Source: an uncultured Eubacteriales bacterium
Lineage (GTDB): Bacteria > Bacillota > Clostridia > Christensenellales > CAG-138
Assembly (NCBI GenBank): GCA_900319345.1
Contig: ONNZ01000001.1
Coordinates: 128,739-192,738 of the forward strand
Direction of reading: 5' to 3'
Length of the DNA stretch: 64,000 bases
Below, piece after piece: positions 47,310 to 55,720 of the stretch (positions are counted from its first letter, which is position 1; each line of letters starts with the position of its first letter). The position numbers and the translations under genes were made by a program. The notes beneath the pieces were generated by a model that was given only the letters and a program-made list of their open reading frames with translations, was not told the origin of the DNA and made no database searches.

Positions 47310-49895
47310 ATGGAAAACGGTATGGAAAACGCTATGGAAAAGTATACGGAACCCACTGTGAAACCTGTCGCCGAGACCGCTGCGGAATCTGTTTCCGAGC
47401 CTGTCGAGACCCCTGCGGAGCCTGTCGCCGAGACCCCTGCAGAGTCTGCTTCCGAACCTGCTGCTGCGGAGCCTGTCACGGCGCCCGCCCCTGCGCCGGA
47501 AGCAAAGGTCAAGCGGAAGCGCCCCGTCTTTTTGATCGTGCTGCTCGTGTTGCTGCTGCTGGTCACGGCGGCCGGCGGCTATGTTTTTTTGCGGCTGGAT
47601 CGGCTGGAACAGGTGCGTCAGGCGGCGGACGATCGCAAAGCACAGGGGGACTATTCGCTGGCTATGGACTACTATATCCAGCTTTTGGCCGACGATCCCC
47701 TCAGCTTCACTCCCTTCACAAACGCCTATGTCTCCGCCGGCGCCGACGGCGTGATTGCCTGCGCAGACGCTCTTTTGGAAACCAGCGAAGGCGCACACTT
47801 TCTGGCGCGCAGCCAGATGCTGGATTATGCGCTGTCCTGTGCCACCCATCCCGCCGTTCCCGCCTCTTTTGACAAGGACCTGGAGCGCCGCTCCCTGGTC
47901 TGCGAGGCCATTCTGGCCCAGGAGGACGGGGATCTTGAAAAAGCGTTGGAGCTGCTGAACCAGGCGGACCTGCGCCGGGAGCTATCCTATCCCATCGAAT
48001 CCGTTTTGGATCGGGAGGCCACCTTGGCCGCCGCCCTGCAGGCCCGGGAGGAGGGTCGGTACGAGGACGCTGTCAGCATCCTGACCCAGTCCATCCTGGA
48101 GCCGGAGTTGGTGGCGGAGCTGCAGCAGCAGATCGTGGAGGAGCAGGACGCCCGGCTTATGGCTCAGGCCCGCGCCGCCATGGACGATCTGGACCCGGTC
48201 ACCGCCATACAGACCCTGCGGGGCCTCTCCAAGGCCGAGGACCAGACGGCCCTCGAACAGGAGTTCACCGAGACCTGGAAAAAGAAGCTGGCCCAGCTTC
48301 ACGAACAATATGGGGACAAGCTGTTCGCCGGGGCCTGGTACAGCCTGGCCCTGGGGGACAAGCCCCTGCTGACCGGCGACAAGCGATATGACGGCCTGGC
48401 CGCCGCCCTCACCACCGAGGGCAAGACGGTGGCGGGCATGTTCTCCCTGATCCAGCTGAAGGACGGCCGCATCAGCCTCCTGGGGGATACCCTGGGGGCG
48501 GAAGCCGCGGCCCGGGAGATCACCGACGCCAAGGACGCCGCCCTGGGCCTGAACCACGGCCTGGTGCTCCATGCAGACGGTACCGTGACGAACCTGGGCG
48601 CCCGGCAGTACGGCCGGGGGGCCGTGGACCAGTGGACCGACGTGGTCCAGGTGGCGGCCGGCGCTTTCCACAGCCTGGGTCTTAGGAAGGACGGCACCGT
48701 GGCGGCCGCAGGTCTCGATCTGGACGGCCAATGCCGGGTGTCGGATTGGGCTGACGTGGTGGCCGTGGCCGCGGGGCTGCGCCATTCCGTGGGCCTGACC
48801 AAGGACGGGCACGTGGTGGCCGTGGGCGACAACAGCTTCGGCCAGTGCGACGTGTCCCAGTGGGAGAACATCATCGAGATCCGCTGCGGCGGCAACTTCA
48901 CCCTGGGCCTCACCGCCGACTGGCGGCTGCTGGCCGCAGGCGACAACAGCTCCGGCCAGTGCAACGTGATGAACTGGCAGGAGGTGGTGGCCTTCGACGG
49001 GGGCCTGTGGCACACCGTGGGCTTGCTCAGCGACGGCCGCGTGGTGAGTACCGGCGCCGATTCTCTCCGCCAGTGCGCTCTGGACGGGACGGTGCTCTTT
49101 GCTTCCAGCCGCCAGCTGGATCGGCCTGTGGCGGGAACCAAGGCGGAGACAGAGTATCTGTATACGGGGACTAATGACGGCCCCTGGATGTATTGCAGCA
49201 CCGAGGGCTGCGTGATCGTGGCCTATGACGCGGAATACAGCCGCATCAAACCCACCCGGGCGGACCTGATCTGCACCGACGGGCACCCGCCGGTGGGCCT
49301 GCTCTCCGGCGGCGACAAGCCCGGCCAGATCCTCCACCCCGCCATCCTGGCCCGACAGAACGGGGCGGTCTTCGCCCTCACCGGCGATTATTTTACCTTC
49401 GGCTACAACGCCGACGGCCTGCAGATCCGCCGGGGCACGGTGTTCAAGGAGGAACAGGACGAGGTGGGCTTCGGCTTCTTCCCGGACGGGTCCATGCGGA
49501 TCATCGACCCCAAGACCACCACCGCCCAGGAACTTTTGGATCAGGGCGTCAGGGATTCCTGGGTGTTCGGCCCGGTGCTGATCGAGAACGGACAGGCCCG
49601 GGACATCCACTATCATCCCCTGTCCTATAACGACGTGACCACGCGCACCGTGGTGGCGTCCCTCTGCCCCTACCACCATATCGGCGCGGCCTACAGCTCC
49701 TCCACCCTGGCCCAGGTCACGGAGAACCTGTTGAGCTACGGCTGCCAGGTGGCCTATAACCTGGACGGGGGCCGCTCCTGCATGATGATCTTCATGGGCA
49801 AGGCGGTGAACCGGTCCATGTACAACAACGACGGCTGGCGGGGCCTCCAGGACATGGTGGGCTTCCTCACCAGCGATCTGGTACCAAAATCATAA
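47310..49895 (+). CDS. Membrane protein with RCC1-like propeller and NAGPA glycosidase domain
   Basis: An 861-residue type II membrane protein. Residues 1-66 are cytoplasmic and Pro/Glu/Ala-rich (repeats of AETPAE type), with a KVKRKRP stop-transfer and a helix at about 68-92. Residues 105-375 are helical, TPR-like. Residues 405-595 hold four RCC1-type repeats, each about 40-50 residues (GLVLHADGTV, SLGLRKDGTVAAAG, SVGLTKDGHVVAVGDNSFGQC, TLGLTADWRLLAAGDNSSGQC). Residues 650-861 are a NAGPA phosphodiester glycosidase domain with AYNLDGGRSCMM. RCC1 propellers of bacteria usually mediate surface binding. Three in-frame ATGs (47310, 47322, 47334) lack a strong ribosome binding site. The unusual architecture suggests a cell-wall glycan-processing enzyme with an extracellular sensor. 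Confidence 0.85.
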   Translation: MENGMENAMEKYTEPTVKPVAETAAESVSEPVETPAEPVAETPAESASEPAAAEPVTAPAPAPEAKVKRKRPVFLIVLLVLLLLVTAAGGYVFLRLDRLEQVRQAADDRKAQGDYSLAMDYYIQLLADDPLSFTPFTNAYVSAGADGVIACADALLETSEGAHFLARSQMLDYALSCATHPAVPASFDKDLERRSLVCEAILAQEDGDLEKALELLNQADLRRELSYPIESVLDREATLAAALQAREEGRYEDAVSILTQSILEPELVAELQQQIVEEQDARLMAQARAAMDDLDPVTAIQTLRGLSKAEDQTALEQEFTETWKKKLAQLHEQYGDKLFAGAWYSLALGDKPLLTGDKRYDGLAAALTTEGKTVAGMFSLIQLKDGRISLLGDTLGAEAAAREITDAKDAALGLNHGLVLHADGTVTNLGARQYGRGAVDQWTDVVQVAAGAFHSLGLRKDGTVAAAGLDLDGQCRVSDWADVVAVAAGLRHSVGLTKDGHVVAVGDNSFGQCDVSQWENIIEIRCGGNFTLGLTADWRLLAAGDNSSGQCNVMNWQEVVAFDGGLWHTVGLLSDGRVVSTGADSLRQCALDGTVLFASSRQLDRPVAGTKAETEYLYTGTNDGPWMYCSTEGCVIVAYDAEYSRIKPTRADLICTDGHPPVGLLSGGDKPGQILHPAILARQNGAVFALTGDYFTFGYNADGLQIRRGTVFKEEQDEVGFGFFPDGSMRIIDPKTTTAQELLDQGVRDSWVFGPVLIENGQARDIHYHPLSYNDVTTRTVVASLCPYHHIGAAYSSSTLAQVTENLLSYGCQVAYNLDGGRSCMMIFMGKAVNRSMYNNDGWRGLQDMVGFLTSDLVPKS

Positions 49896-49904
49896 ATGCT
49901 TTTT

Positions 49905-49933
49905 CCAGCCCCTTCGGGGGCTTTTTCTTTTTT
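49905..49933 (+). terminator. Intrinsic terminator
   Basis: Stem AGCCCC / GGGGCT with TTCG loop (49907-49922) followed by a T-rich tail. Ends the RCC1-NAGPA transcript. Confidence 0.93.
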
Positions 49934-49936
49934 ATC

Positions 49937-49965
49937 TTGACATCGTGATCTTTTGGGCATAGAGT
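49937..49965 (+). promoter_or_regulatory. Promoter of the MATE gene
   Basis: TTGACA (49937-49942), 17-base spacer, TAGAGT (49960-49965), starting right behind the upstream terminator. Confidence 0.55.
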
Positions 49966-49998
49966 AGGGCCACTGTATGAAGGATGAAGGAAACGGGA

Positions 49999-51372
49999 AT
50001 GGAAACGCGAAACGACCTCATCGAAGGACCTATCGTCAAAAAGCTGGTGCTGTTCTTCTTGCCCATCGCGGCAGGCACTCTGTTCCAGCAGCTCTATAAC
50101 GCAGTGGACGCCTTCGTGGTGGGCAAGTTCGTGGGCACGGAGGCCCTGGCCGCCGTGGGTGGCAGCCCCGCCATATTGAGCAATCTGATCATCGGCTTCT
50201 TCGTGGCCCTGACCAGCGGCGCGGCGGTAGTCATCGCCCAGCTCTACGGGGCCCAGGAGTACGAGCGGGTGTCCGCAGCCATGGGGGTCAGCTACCGGCT
50301 GTGCGTGGTGCTGGGCCTGGTCATGGGGGCCCTGGTGTGCCTGTTCTCCCCCCAGCTCCTCACCCTGCTCAAGACCCCGGCGGACACCTTCGACAAGGCC
50401 CTGCTCTATCAGCGTATCTACTTTATGGGCGCGGTGTTCCTGCTCCTCTTCAACATGGGCTCCGGGATCCTGCGCTCCATCGGCGACGCCCGCTTTCCCT
50501 TCCTGTGCCTGTTCGTGGGCTGCGGCCTCAACATCGTGCTGGACGTAGTCTTCGTGGTGTTCTTCGCCTGGGGCGTCATGGGCGTGGCCGTGGCTACGGT
50601 GCTGAGCCAGGCGGTGGCGGCTCTGCTGGTTACCGGCAAGCTCCTGACCCTGAAGGGGCCCTTCCGGCTGCGGTTCAGGAGCAAGGGGGACCGGCGGCTC
50701 CTCGTGCGGATGCTGCGGATCGGCATCCCCTCCGGGGTCCAGAGCTCCATGTACGGGCTCTCGAACCTGCTGCTGCAGGTGGGCGTCAACACCCTGGGCA
50801 CGGTGGTGGTGGCCTCCTGGGCCATGAGCGGCAAGGTGGACGGGGCCTTTTGGGCCATCACCAGCGCCTTCGGCACCGCCCTCACCACCTTTGTGGGCCA
50901 GAACTACGGGGCGGGCAAGCTGGACCGGATCCGGGCCTGCGCCAAGAAGAGCCTGCTGCTCATGACGGCCATGACCCTCTCCGTCAGCGGGATATTGCTC
51001 CTCATCGCCCGGCCGTTGCTGCACCTGCTGACCAACGACGGCGCCGTCATCGACACCACCTGGTACATCATCCTGCTGTTCGTGCCCTTCTACCTCATCT
51101 GGGTGCCCATCGAGGTGTTCTCCGGCGTCCTTCGGGGCGTGGGCGACGTGCTGACCCCGTCCCTGATCCTGGCCGGGGGCATCTGCGGCTTCCGCATCCT
51201 GTGGCTGCTCACCGCTTTCAACCTGTCCCACACTCTGCTGACCCTCTGCATCTGCTATCCCCTCTCCTGGGTGGTGACGGATATCGCCATCTACCTCTAC
51301 TTCCGCCGCAGCCCCGTCATGACCCGGGCCGTCCGCGTCATCGACAGCGACTACGACCACAAAACGCGATAA
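49999..51372 (+). CDS. MATE family multidrug efflux transporter
   Basis: A 457-residue MATE transporter with 12 predicted helices. The N-terminus METRNDLIEGPIVKKLVLFFLPIAAGTLFQQLYNAVDAFVVGKF is the typical clostridial MATE start, and FVGQNYGAG and GAAVVIAQLYGAQ are the two homologous motif regions. It exports cationic drugs or toxic metabolites with Na+ or H+. ATG 49999 is preferred over the ATG at 49984 because AAGGAAACGGGA precedes it at the right distance. A hydrolase gene follows 15 bases after it. Confidence 0.93.
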   Translation: METRNDLIEGPIVKKLVLFFLPIAAGTLFQQLYNAVDAFVVGKFVGTEALAAVGGSPAILSNLIIGFFVALTSGAAVVIAQLYGAQEYERVSAAMGVSYRLCVVLGLVMGALVCLFSPQLLTLLKTPADTFDKALLYQRIYFMGAVFLLLFNMGSGILRSIGDARFPFLCLFVGCGLNIVLDVVFVVFFAWGVMGVAVATVLSQAVAALLVTGKLLTLKGPFRLRFRSKGDRRLLVRMLRIGIPSGVQSSMYGLSNLLLQVGVNTLGTVVVASWAMSGKVDGAFWAITSAFGTALTTFVGQNYGAGKLDRIRACAKKSLLLMTAMTLSVSGILLLIARPLLHLLTNDGAVIDTTWYIILLFVPFYLIWVPIEVFSGVLRGVGDVLTPSLILAGGICGFRILWLLTAFNLSHTLLTLCICYPLSWVVTDIAIYLYFRRSPVMTRAVRVIDSDYDHKTR

Positions 51373-51387
51373 ATCGAGGAGGATCCC

Positions 51388-52110
51388 ATGAACCGCAAAC
51401 CAAAACGCATCCTGCTGATCGTCGTCCTGCTCGTAGCCCTGCTGGGCCTGGCGGGGGGCGTGTACTTCGACACCTACAGCCGGGCCACCCCCGAGGCCGC
51501 AGCCCTGCTCCAGGGGAGCGACACCGTTGAGGTCAAAGCCGTGGACAAGGGCTGGCTCCTGGACGGGCCGGGGACCGAGGCCGCCCTCGTCTTCTACCCC
51601 GGCGGGAAGGTGGAATCGACGGCCTATCTGCCCCTGCTGACGGCCCTTGCCGAGGACGGGGTGGACTGCTTCCTGGTGCGGATGCCGCTGAACATGGCCT
51701 TTATGGACCTGAACGCCGTCGCGGCCGTCCAGGCGGACTACGCCTACGACCGCTGGTACATCGGCGGGCACTCCCTGGGCGGGGCCATGGCCGCCGTCTA
51801 CGCCGCCGAGCACGGGGACGGGCTCTCGGGCCTCATCCTCCTGGCCGCCTACGCCACCAAGCCCCTGGACCAGCATCTGGCCGTTTTGGAGCTCCACGGC
51901 AGCGAGGACGGGGTGTTGAACCGGGACAAGCTGGAGCAGGGGCGGCAGTACCTGCCCGCCTCCGCCCTCACGGAGGAGCTGCCCGGGGGCAACCACGCCC
52001 AGTTCGGGGACTACGGCCCCCAGAAGGGCGACGGCACCGCCACCGTCTCCCGGGAGGAACAGACCCGCTGGGCGGTGGACCGGATCGAAGGGATGATTTT
52101 GGGGAAGTAA
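51388..52110 (+). CDS. Membrane-anchored alpha/beta hydrolase
   Basis: A 240-residue protein with an N-terminal anchor (residues 6-26, ILLIVVLLVALLGLAGGVYF) and an alpha/beta hydrolase domain. The nucleophile elbow is GGHSLGGAMA (about residue 127), with a late aspartate in LHGSEDGVL and a histidine in GGNHAQFG. It acts outside the membrane; substrate unknown. Ribosome binding site CGAGGAGGATCCC. It ends at a strong bidirectional terminator shared with htrA. Confidence 0.85.
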   Translation: MNRKPKRILLIVVLLVALLGLAGGVYFDTYSRATPEAAALLQGSDTVEVKAVDKGWLLDGPGTEAALVFYPGGKVESTAYLPLLTALAEDGVDCFLVRMPLNMAFMDLNAVAAVQADYAYDRWYIGGHSLGGAMAAVYAAEHGDGLSGLILLAAYATKPLDQHLAVLELHGSEDGVLNRDKLEQGRQYLPASALTEELPGGNHAQFGDYGPQKGDGTATVSREEQTRWAVDRIEGMILGK

Positions 52111-52121
52111 GGCTTTCATAC

Positions 52122-52157
52122 AAAACAGGGATCGTCGCAACGACGATCCCTGTTTCT
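52122..52157. terminator. Bidirectional intrinsic terminator
   Basis: 13-bp stem ACAGGGATCGTCG / CGACGATCCCTGT with a 3-base loop between convergent genes; T-rich tail on plus strand, A-run on the other side. Confidence 0.92.
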
Positions 52158-52169
52158 TCTCGTTTGGTG

Positions 52170-53405
52170 TTAGTTCTGCGGCTTGTACTCGCCGAAGGTG
52201 ACCTCCACGGTGGACTCCTTGCCGTCCCGCTGGATGGTCAGCGTGGCCTTGTCGCCGGGCTTGTAGGCCGAGATGGCGCCGGAGAGGGCGTCACCGGAGG
52301 TGATCTGCTCGTCCTCCAGCTTCAGGATCAGGTCTCCGGACTGGATGCCCGCCGCCTCGGCGGCGCTGCCGGGCATGACCTTCTCCACCAGCACGCAGCG
52401 GGTGCCGTCGGAGTAGTACCACATGCGGTCCCGGCTCCGCAGCGTCACGTCCTGGGTGGACACGCCAAGATACGGACGGCCGGTCACGTATCCGTAGTTC
52501 AATAGGTCGCTGATCTCGTCCAGGACGCTGTTCACCGGGATGGCGAACCCAAGCCCCTCGGCCCGGCTGTCGCTGACCTTAGCGTTGACGATGCCGATGA
52601 GCTTGCCCGTGGCGTCGAAGAGGCCGCCGCCGGAGTTGCCCGGGGAGATGGCCGCGTCGGTCTGGATCAGGGTCATGGCTTGGCCCTCCACCTCGATGGT
52701 CCGGTTGGTGGCGGAGATGATCCCCGCCGTGGCCGTGCCGCGGAGCTCGCCCAGGGGGTTGCCGATGGCGATGACCTCGCTGCCCACGGTCAGGGTCTCG
52801 GAGTCGCCCACTACCGCGGGCACCAGGCCCGTGGCATCGATCTTGATGATGGCGATGTCGTTCTTGCTGTCGGTGCCCACGATGGTGGCGTCGTAGGAGG
52901 TGTCGTCGTTCAACGCCACCTTCACGGATTTGGCGCCGTCCACCACATGGGCGCAGGTGGCGATGTAGCCGTCCTCGGTGAGGATCACGCCGCTGCCGCT
53001 GCCGGGGACCTCGTAGCTCTGGCCGTAGCCGTACCAGAAGCTGTTGGTGGTGGCGGTGGTGATGGTGTCGATGCCCACCACGGAGGGGGCGCTCATCTCC
53101 ACGATCTGGGCCTTGGAGAACTGGTTGTTCTCGCCGAAGGAGGCCACGGAGCCGGCCTTGGCTTCAGCCTCCGTATCGCCGGCGGCGGGGACCGCGGTCG
53201 CAGTGCTCTCGCGCAGGACCTCCCGCTGCTGGACGGGGGCGTCCTCCGCCTTCTCGGCGTACATCACGTAGTTGTTATGGGTGTAGTTGCTGATCATGAG
53301 GCCGGCGAACAGGCCCACGACGGCGGTCAGCACCATGCAGGTCAAAAACAGGCCCACGCCCACGGACAGGCGCTGCCGCTTTTTGCTTTCAACAGGATAT
53401 TCCAT
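52170..53405 (-). CDS. htrA: HtrA/DegP-type serine protease
   Basis: A 411-residue envelope protease with an N-terminal membrane anchor (residues 15-35), a trypsin-like domain and a PDZ domain. The catalytic triad can be read: His in ATCAHVVDGA (about residue 145), Asp in NDIAIIKID (about 173), Ser in SPGNSGGGLFD (about 250). The PDZ domain is residues 310-405 (GYVTGRPYLGVSTQD, GSAAEAAGIQSGDLILKLEDEQI). It degrades misfolded exported proteins. AAAAGGAGATGAACCC is the ribosome binding site. The repeat element at 53495-53627 lies just upstream. Confidence 0.96.
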   Translation of the reverse strand: MEYPVESKKRQRLSVGVGLFLTCMVLTAVVGLFAGLMISNYTHNNYVMYAEKAEDAPVQQREVLRESTATAVPAAGDTEAEAKAGSVASFGENNQFSKAQIVEMSAPSVVGIDTITTATTNSFWYGYGQSYEVPGSGSGVILTEDGYIATCAHVVDGAKSVKVALNDDTSYDATIVGTDSKNDIAIIKIDATGLVPAVVGDSETLTVGSEVIAIGNPLGELRGTATAGIISATNRTIEVEGQAMTLIQTDAAISPGNSGGGLFDATGKLIGIVNAKVSDSRAEGLGFAIPVNSVLDEISDLLNYGYVTGRPYLGVSTQDVTLRSRDRMWYYSDGTRCVLVEKVMPGSAAEAAGIQSGDLILKLEDEQITSGDALSGAISAYKPGDKATLTIQRDGKESTVEVTFGEYKPQN

Positions 53406-53494
53406 ATGGGTTCATCTCCTTTTTTCGATGGTATCATCCTACCCCCCGATTTTGGCGCAAATACGGTGAAAATGTGATATATGTTTTTCTTTTT

Positions 53495-53627
53495 TTCTTT
53501 TTGCCGCTTTTTTCTCTTTCGAAAAAGAGAAAAAAGAGAAACTCAAGAAAAAAAGAGGAAGTACAGCGCAAACCATACTTCCCCTTTGTGTTTCTTTTGG
53601 TGCCTTTTCTTTACAAAGAAAAGGCAC
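53495..53627. repeat. Dispersed AT-rich composite hairpin element, second full copy
   Basis: Same three-part layout as 16067-16201: a degraded first hairpin (53500-53540, the GC ends are lost), the middle GGAAGTA / TACTTCC repeat (53556-53582), and the end hairpin GTGCC...GGCAC (53600-53627) identical in sequence to the other full copy. It lies in the 241-base gap between the htrA gene and the small exported protein gene. Confidence 0.8.
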
Positions 53628-53646
53628 AGCAGCTTTCAATCCTTCC

Positions 53647-54369
53647 TTATTCTATCTCCAAAAACAGCGCGCCGTCACGCTCCATGAGCTCGCCCAGGGG
53701 GGCGATAAAGTCGATGGCGTAGAACCCCCGGGAGTCCGTGTCCTGAAGCGCTGCCCGGTAGAGCATCAGTCGCCCGCCCTCGTCGGCGAGGGCCAGGGCG
53801 TCTCCCTTCAGCAGGAAGGCTCCGGCCCGATCCTCCAAGGTCGTGAGGTCCAGCCAGCCCACCCGGGCCCCAGGGCCGGCCTCGGTCTCCACGGTGTAGG
53901 TGTAGACCAGCTCCCAACCATCGTCCGCGTCCAGGTCCGCGAAGAGGGCGTTCACCACCCCGCAGCCCTCGGTCCGTTCCCCCAATCGCAGGTACCGGCC
54001 GTTGGGCAGCAGCAGAAAGCTGTACCCCAGCTCCACGTGCCGGAACAGGGTGTATCCCGTCACCGTCTCGTTCGTCGGCGTCACATCCACCCAGTACGCC
54101 CGGTCCAGTTCCCCCTTGTGCTCCTCCGGCACCGCGTTCATCCCCTCCATCCTGGAGAGGTCCGGGTCGAAGGCGAGGGCGTGGTAGTTGGGCAGGGGCG
54201 TGGCCGTGGGCTCCGCCGTGGGGATCAGGGAGGGCGTAGGCGTGGCGTTCAGCTCCCGCCGCCGGTTGGCGGACACCGTGGCCGCCGTCACCGCCAGAAG
54301 CAGCAGCAGAAACCCGACCACCGCGGCCAGGATCAGCACCCATGTGCGCTTATAGAAGGGTCTTTCCAT
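53647..54369 (-). CDS. Exported protein of unknown function
   Basis: A 240-residue membrane-anchored protein. One hydrophobic segment at residues 8-32 (TWVLILAAVVGFLLLLLAVTAATVS), a PTPSLIPTAEPTATPLP linker (about 40-60), and an extracellular domain (VNALFADLDADDGWELVYTYTVET) whose DxDxDxxxE motif resembles FG-GAP/EF-hand-like calcium loops. No family recognised. ATG 54369 follows AAAGGATGGACC. It is the third gene of the NlpC/P60-like and CAT operon. Confidence 0.75.
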   Translation of the reverse strand: MERPFYKRTWVLILAAVVGFLLLLLAVTAATVSANRRRELNATPTPSLIPTAEPTATPLPNYHALAFDPDLSRMEGMNAVPEEHKGELDRAYWVDVTPTNETVTGYTLFRHVELGYSFLLLPNGRYLRLGERTEGCGVVNALFADLDADDGWELVYTYTVETEAGPGARVGWLDLTTLEDRAGAFLLKGDALALADEGGRLMLYRAALQDTDSRGFYAIDFIAPLGELMERDGALFLEIE

Positions 54370-54380
54370 GGTCCATCCTT

Positions 54381-55019
54381 TCAAAGGTCATGCCGGGGCG
54401 CCATCAGCTCCTCTATGCGTAAAAGCAGGTCCCGGACGTGGCTGCCGTCCAGGAGCCGATGGTTGAGCTGGGCCGTGAAGTTCACCAACTGCCGTCCCTT
54501 CTCCTCGTGGATCCGGTCCCACAGCACCCGGGGGAAGCTGTCGTCCGGGTCCGTGGGCTGCTCCTGAAGCACGGACGTGGTGACGAACCAGGGCACCGTG
54601 GAGATAAAGATCAGATCGTCCCGCACGTCGTCCTGCACCGCCATCTGCTCCCGTTGGCTCGCTTCCTTTTCGAGGGCCCGGCGGCAGAAGTCCGCCATGG
54701 TCTCCCCCGGCAGGTACTCCACATCCGAGATGCCGAAGCTCCCGTCCCGGCCCGCCGTGGTGTAGGAGGGGGACACGGTCTCGCAGACGGCGATGCCGTC
54801 CTTGCGGATGCGCAGCCGGAAGGGTTCCAGCTCGTTCATGGCCCTCGTTACAATATACACCATGGCGCGATAGAAGGACAACCCTTCCTTTTTCGTGAAT
54901 CGGCGAAGCTCCGTCACGTCCAGGGGCGTGGTCACGGCGAAAAAAGGTAAATAGCCCTTGGAGAACAGATGATAGGCGTCCTTCCGGGGCCAGGTCTCCA
55001 CGTCGATATATCGATCCAT
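54381..55019 (-). CDS. Chloramphenicol acetyltransferase (CatA-fold) homologue
   Basis: A 212-residue CAT-family protein. Start MDRYIDVETWPRKDAYHLF is the family N-terminus (W..R..hF), SPSYTTAGRDGSFGI is the substrate-loop region, and NHRLLDGSHV near residue 188 is the intact HxxxDG active site. The acceptor could be chloramphenicol or another hydroxyl compound. The start is at 55019, where the upstream gene's TGA overlaps it by one base, so it is translationally coupled to an NlpC/P60-like lipoprotein. The long open frame extending further upstream is not coding. Confidence 0.88.
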   Translation of the reverse strand: MDRYIDVETWPRKDAYHLFSKGYLPFFAVTTPLDVTELRRFTKKEGLSFYRAMVYIVTRAMNELEPFRLRIRKDGIAVCETVSPSYTTAGRDGSFGISDVEYLPGETMADFCRRALEKEASQREQMAVQDDVRDDLIFISTVPWFVTTSVLQEQPTDPDDSFPRVLWDRIHEEKGRQLVNFTAQLNHRLLDGSHVRDLLLRIEELMAPRHDL

Positions 55020-55720
55020 CAGAACACCCTCCGGGCCCACTGAAAGGCGTTGGTCCAATAGCTGTTGATCTCGGTGACGATGACCGCCTGCTTGCTGGTG
55101 GAGGGGTAGATCATCCGGTTGGCGCCCATGTAGATGCAGACGCAGTTGATGTTCTCGTTGTCCCCGGTGCGGAAGAACACCAGATCCCCGGGCTGCAGGT
55201 CGCTCATGCGGGTGATCTTGGTCCAGTCCTCCTCCTCGGCGTACCCGGCGGAGGTCCGCCGCTTCACCTTCAGGCCCATCTCCCGCAGGCACCAGCACAC
55301 GAACCCGCTGGGGTCGAAGCCCTTGTCCGGGGACTGGCCGCCCCGGGTGTAGGGGTAGTTCAAATACTGCTGGGCGATCATGATGAGCTGCTCCCCCTCG
55401 CTCACGTCGGGGGTGGGGGTAGGCCTCACGGTGGGCACGGGCGTCTCCTCCGGCGCATCCGTCGGCGCTGGGGTGGGCGCGGGCGTGTCCGTAGGCGCAG
55501 GCGTGTCCGTGGGCGCCGGGGTGGGCGCCTCGGTGGGCGGCAGGGTCACCACCGGCGTAGAGGACGCCGGCACCGCCGTGATGGGGCTGCTGCTCTGGAT
55601 GGTGGCCACGATGCGGATGGGTTCGTCCTTCTCGAGGTCGTTGACCACGTGGGTGGGTTCGCCGCCGCAGCCCGTCAGCAGCATGGCGCAAAAAAGCAGG
55701 ATACAAAGGGCTCGTTTCAT
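55019..55720 (-). CDS. NlpC/P60-fold lipoprotein lacking catalytic Cys and His
   Basis: A 233-residue predicted lipoprotein: signal with LLTGCGG lipobox (cysteine about residue 18), a Thr/Pro-rich linker with PTDTPAP repeats (residues 50-108), and an NlpC/P60 domain (about 115-233). Where active enzymes have DCSGFV, this protein has FDPSGFV; where they have HVGIY it has CVCIYMG. Both the catalytic cysteine and histidine are therefore absent, while LQPGDLVFF and the other fold residues remain. It is probably a binding protein for peptidoglycan or a regulator. ATG 55720 follows ATATGGAGGTATTCTCT. Coupled to the CAT gene. Confidence 0.85.
   Translation of the reverse strand: MKRALCILLFCAMLLTGCGGEPTHVVNDLEKDEPIRIVATIQSSSPITAVPASSTPVVTLPPTEAPTPAPTDTPAPTDTPAPTPAPTDAPEETPVPTVRPTPTPDVSEGEQLIMIAQQYLNYPYTRGGQSPDKGFDPSGFVCWCLREMGLKVKRRTSAGYAEEEDWTKITRMSDLQPGDLVFFRTGDNENINCVCIYMGANRMIYPSTSKQAVIVTEINSYWTNAFQWARRVF

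Noticed and set aside
53495..53627. Insertion sequence remnant
   Set aside because: No transposase fragment or target duplication is visible; it fits a small dispersed hairpin repeat.
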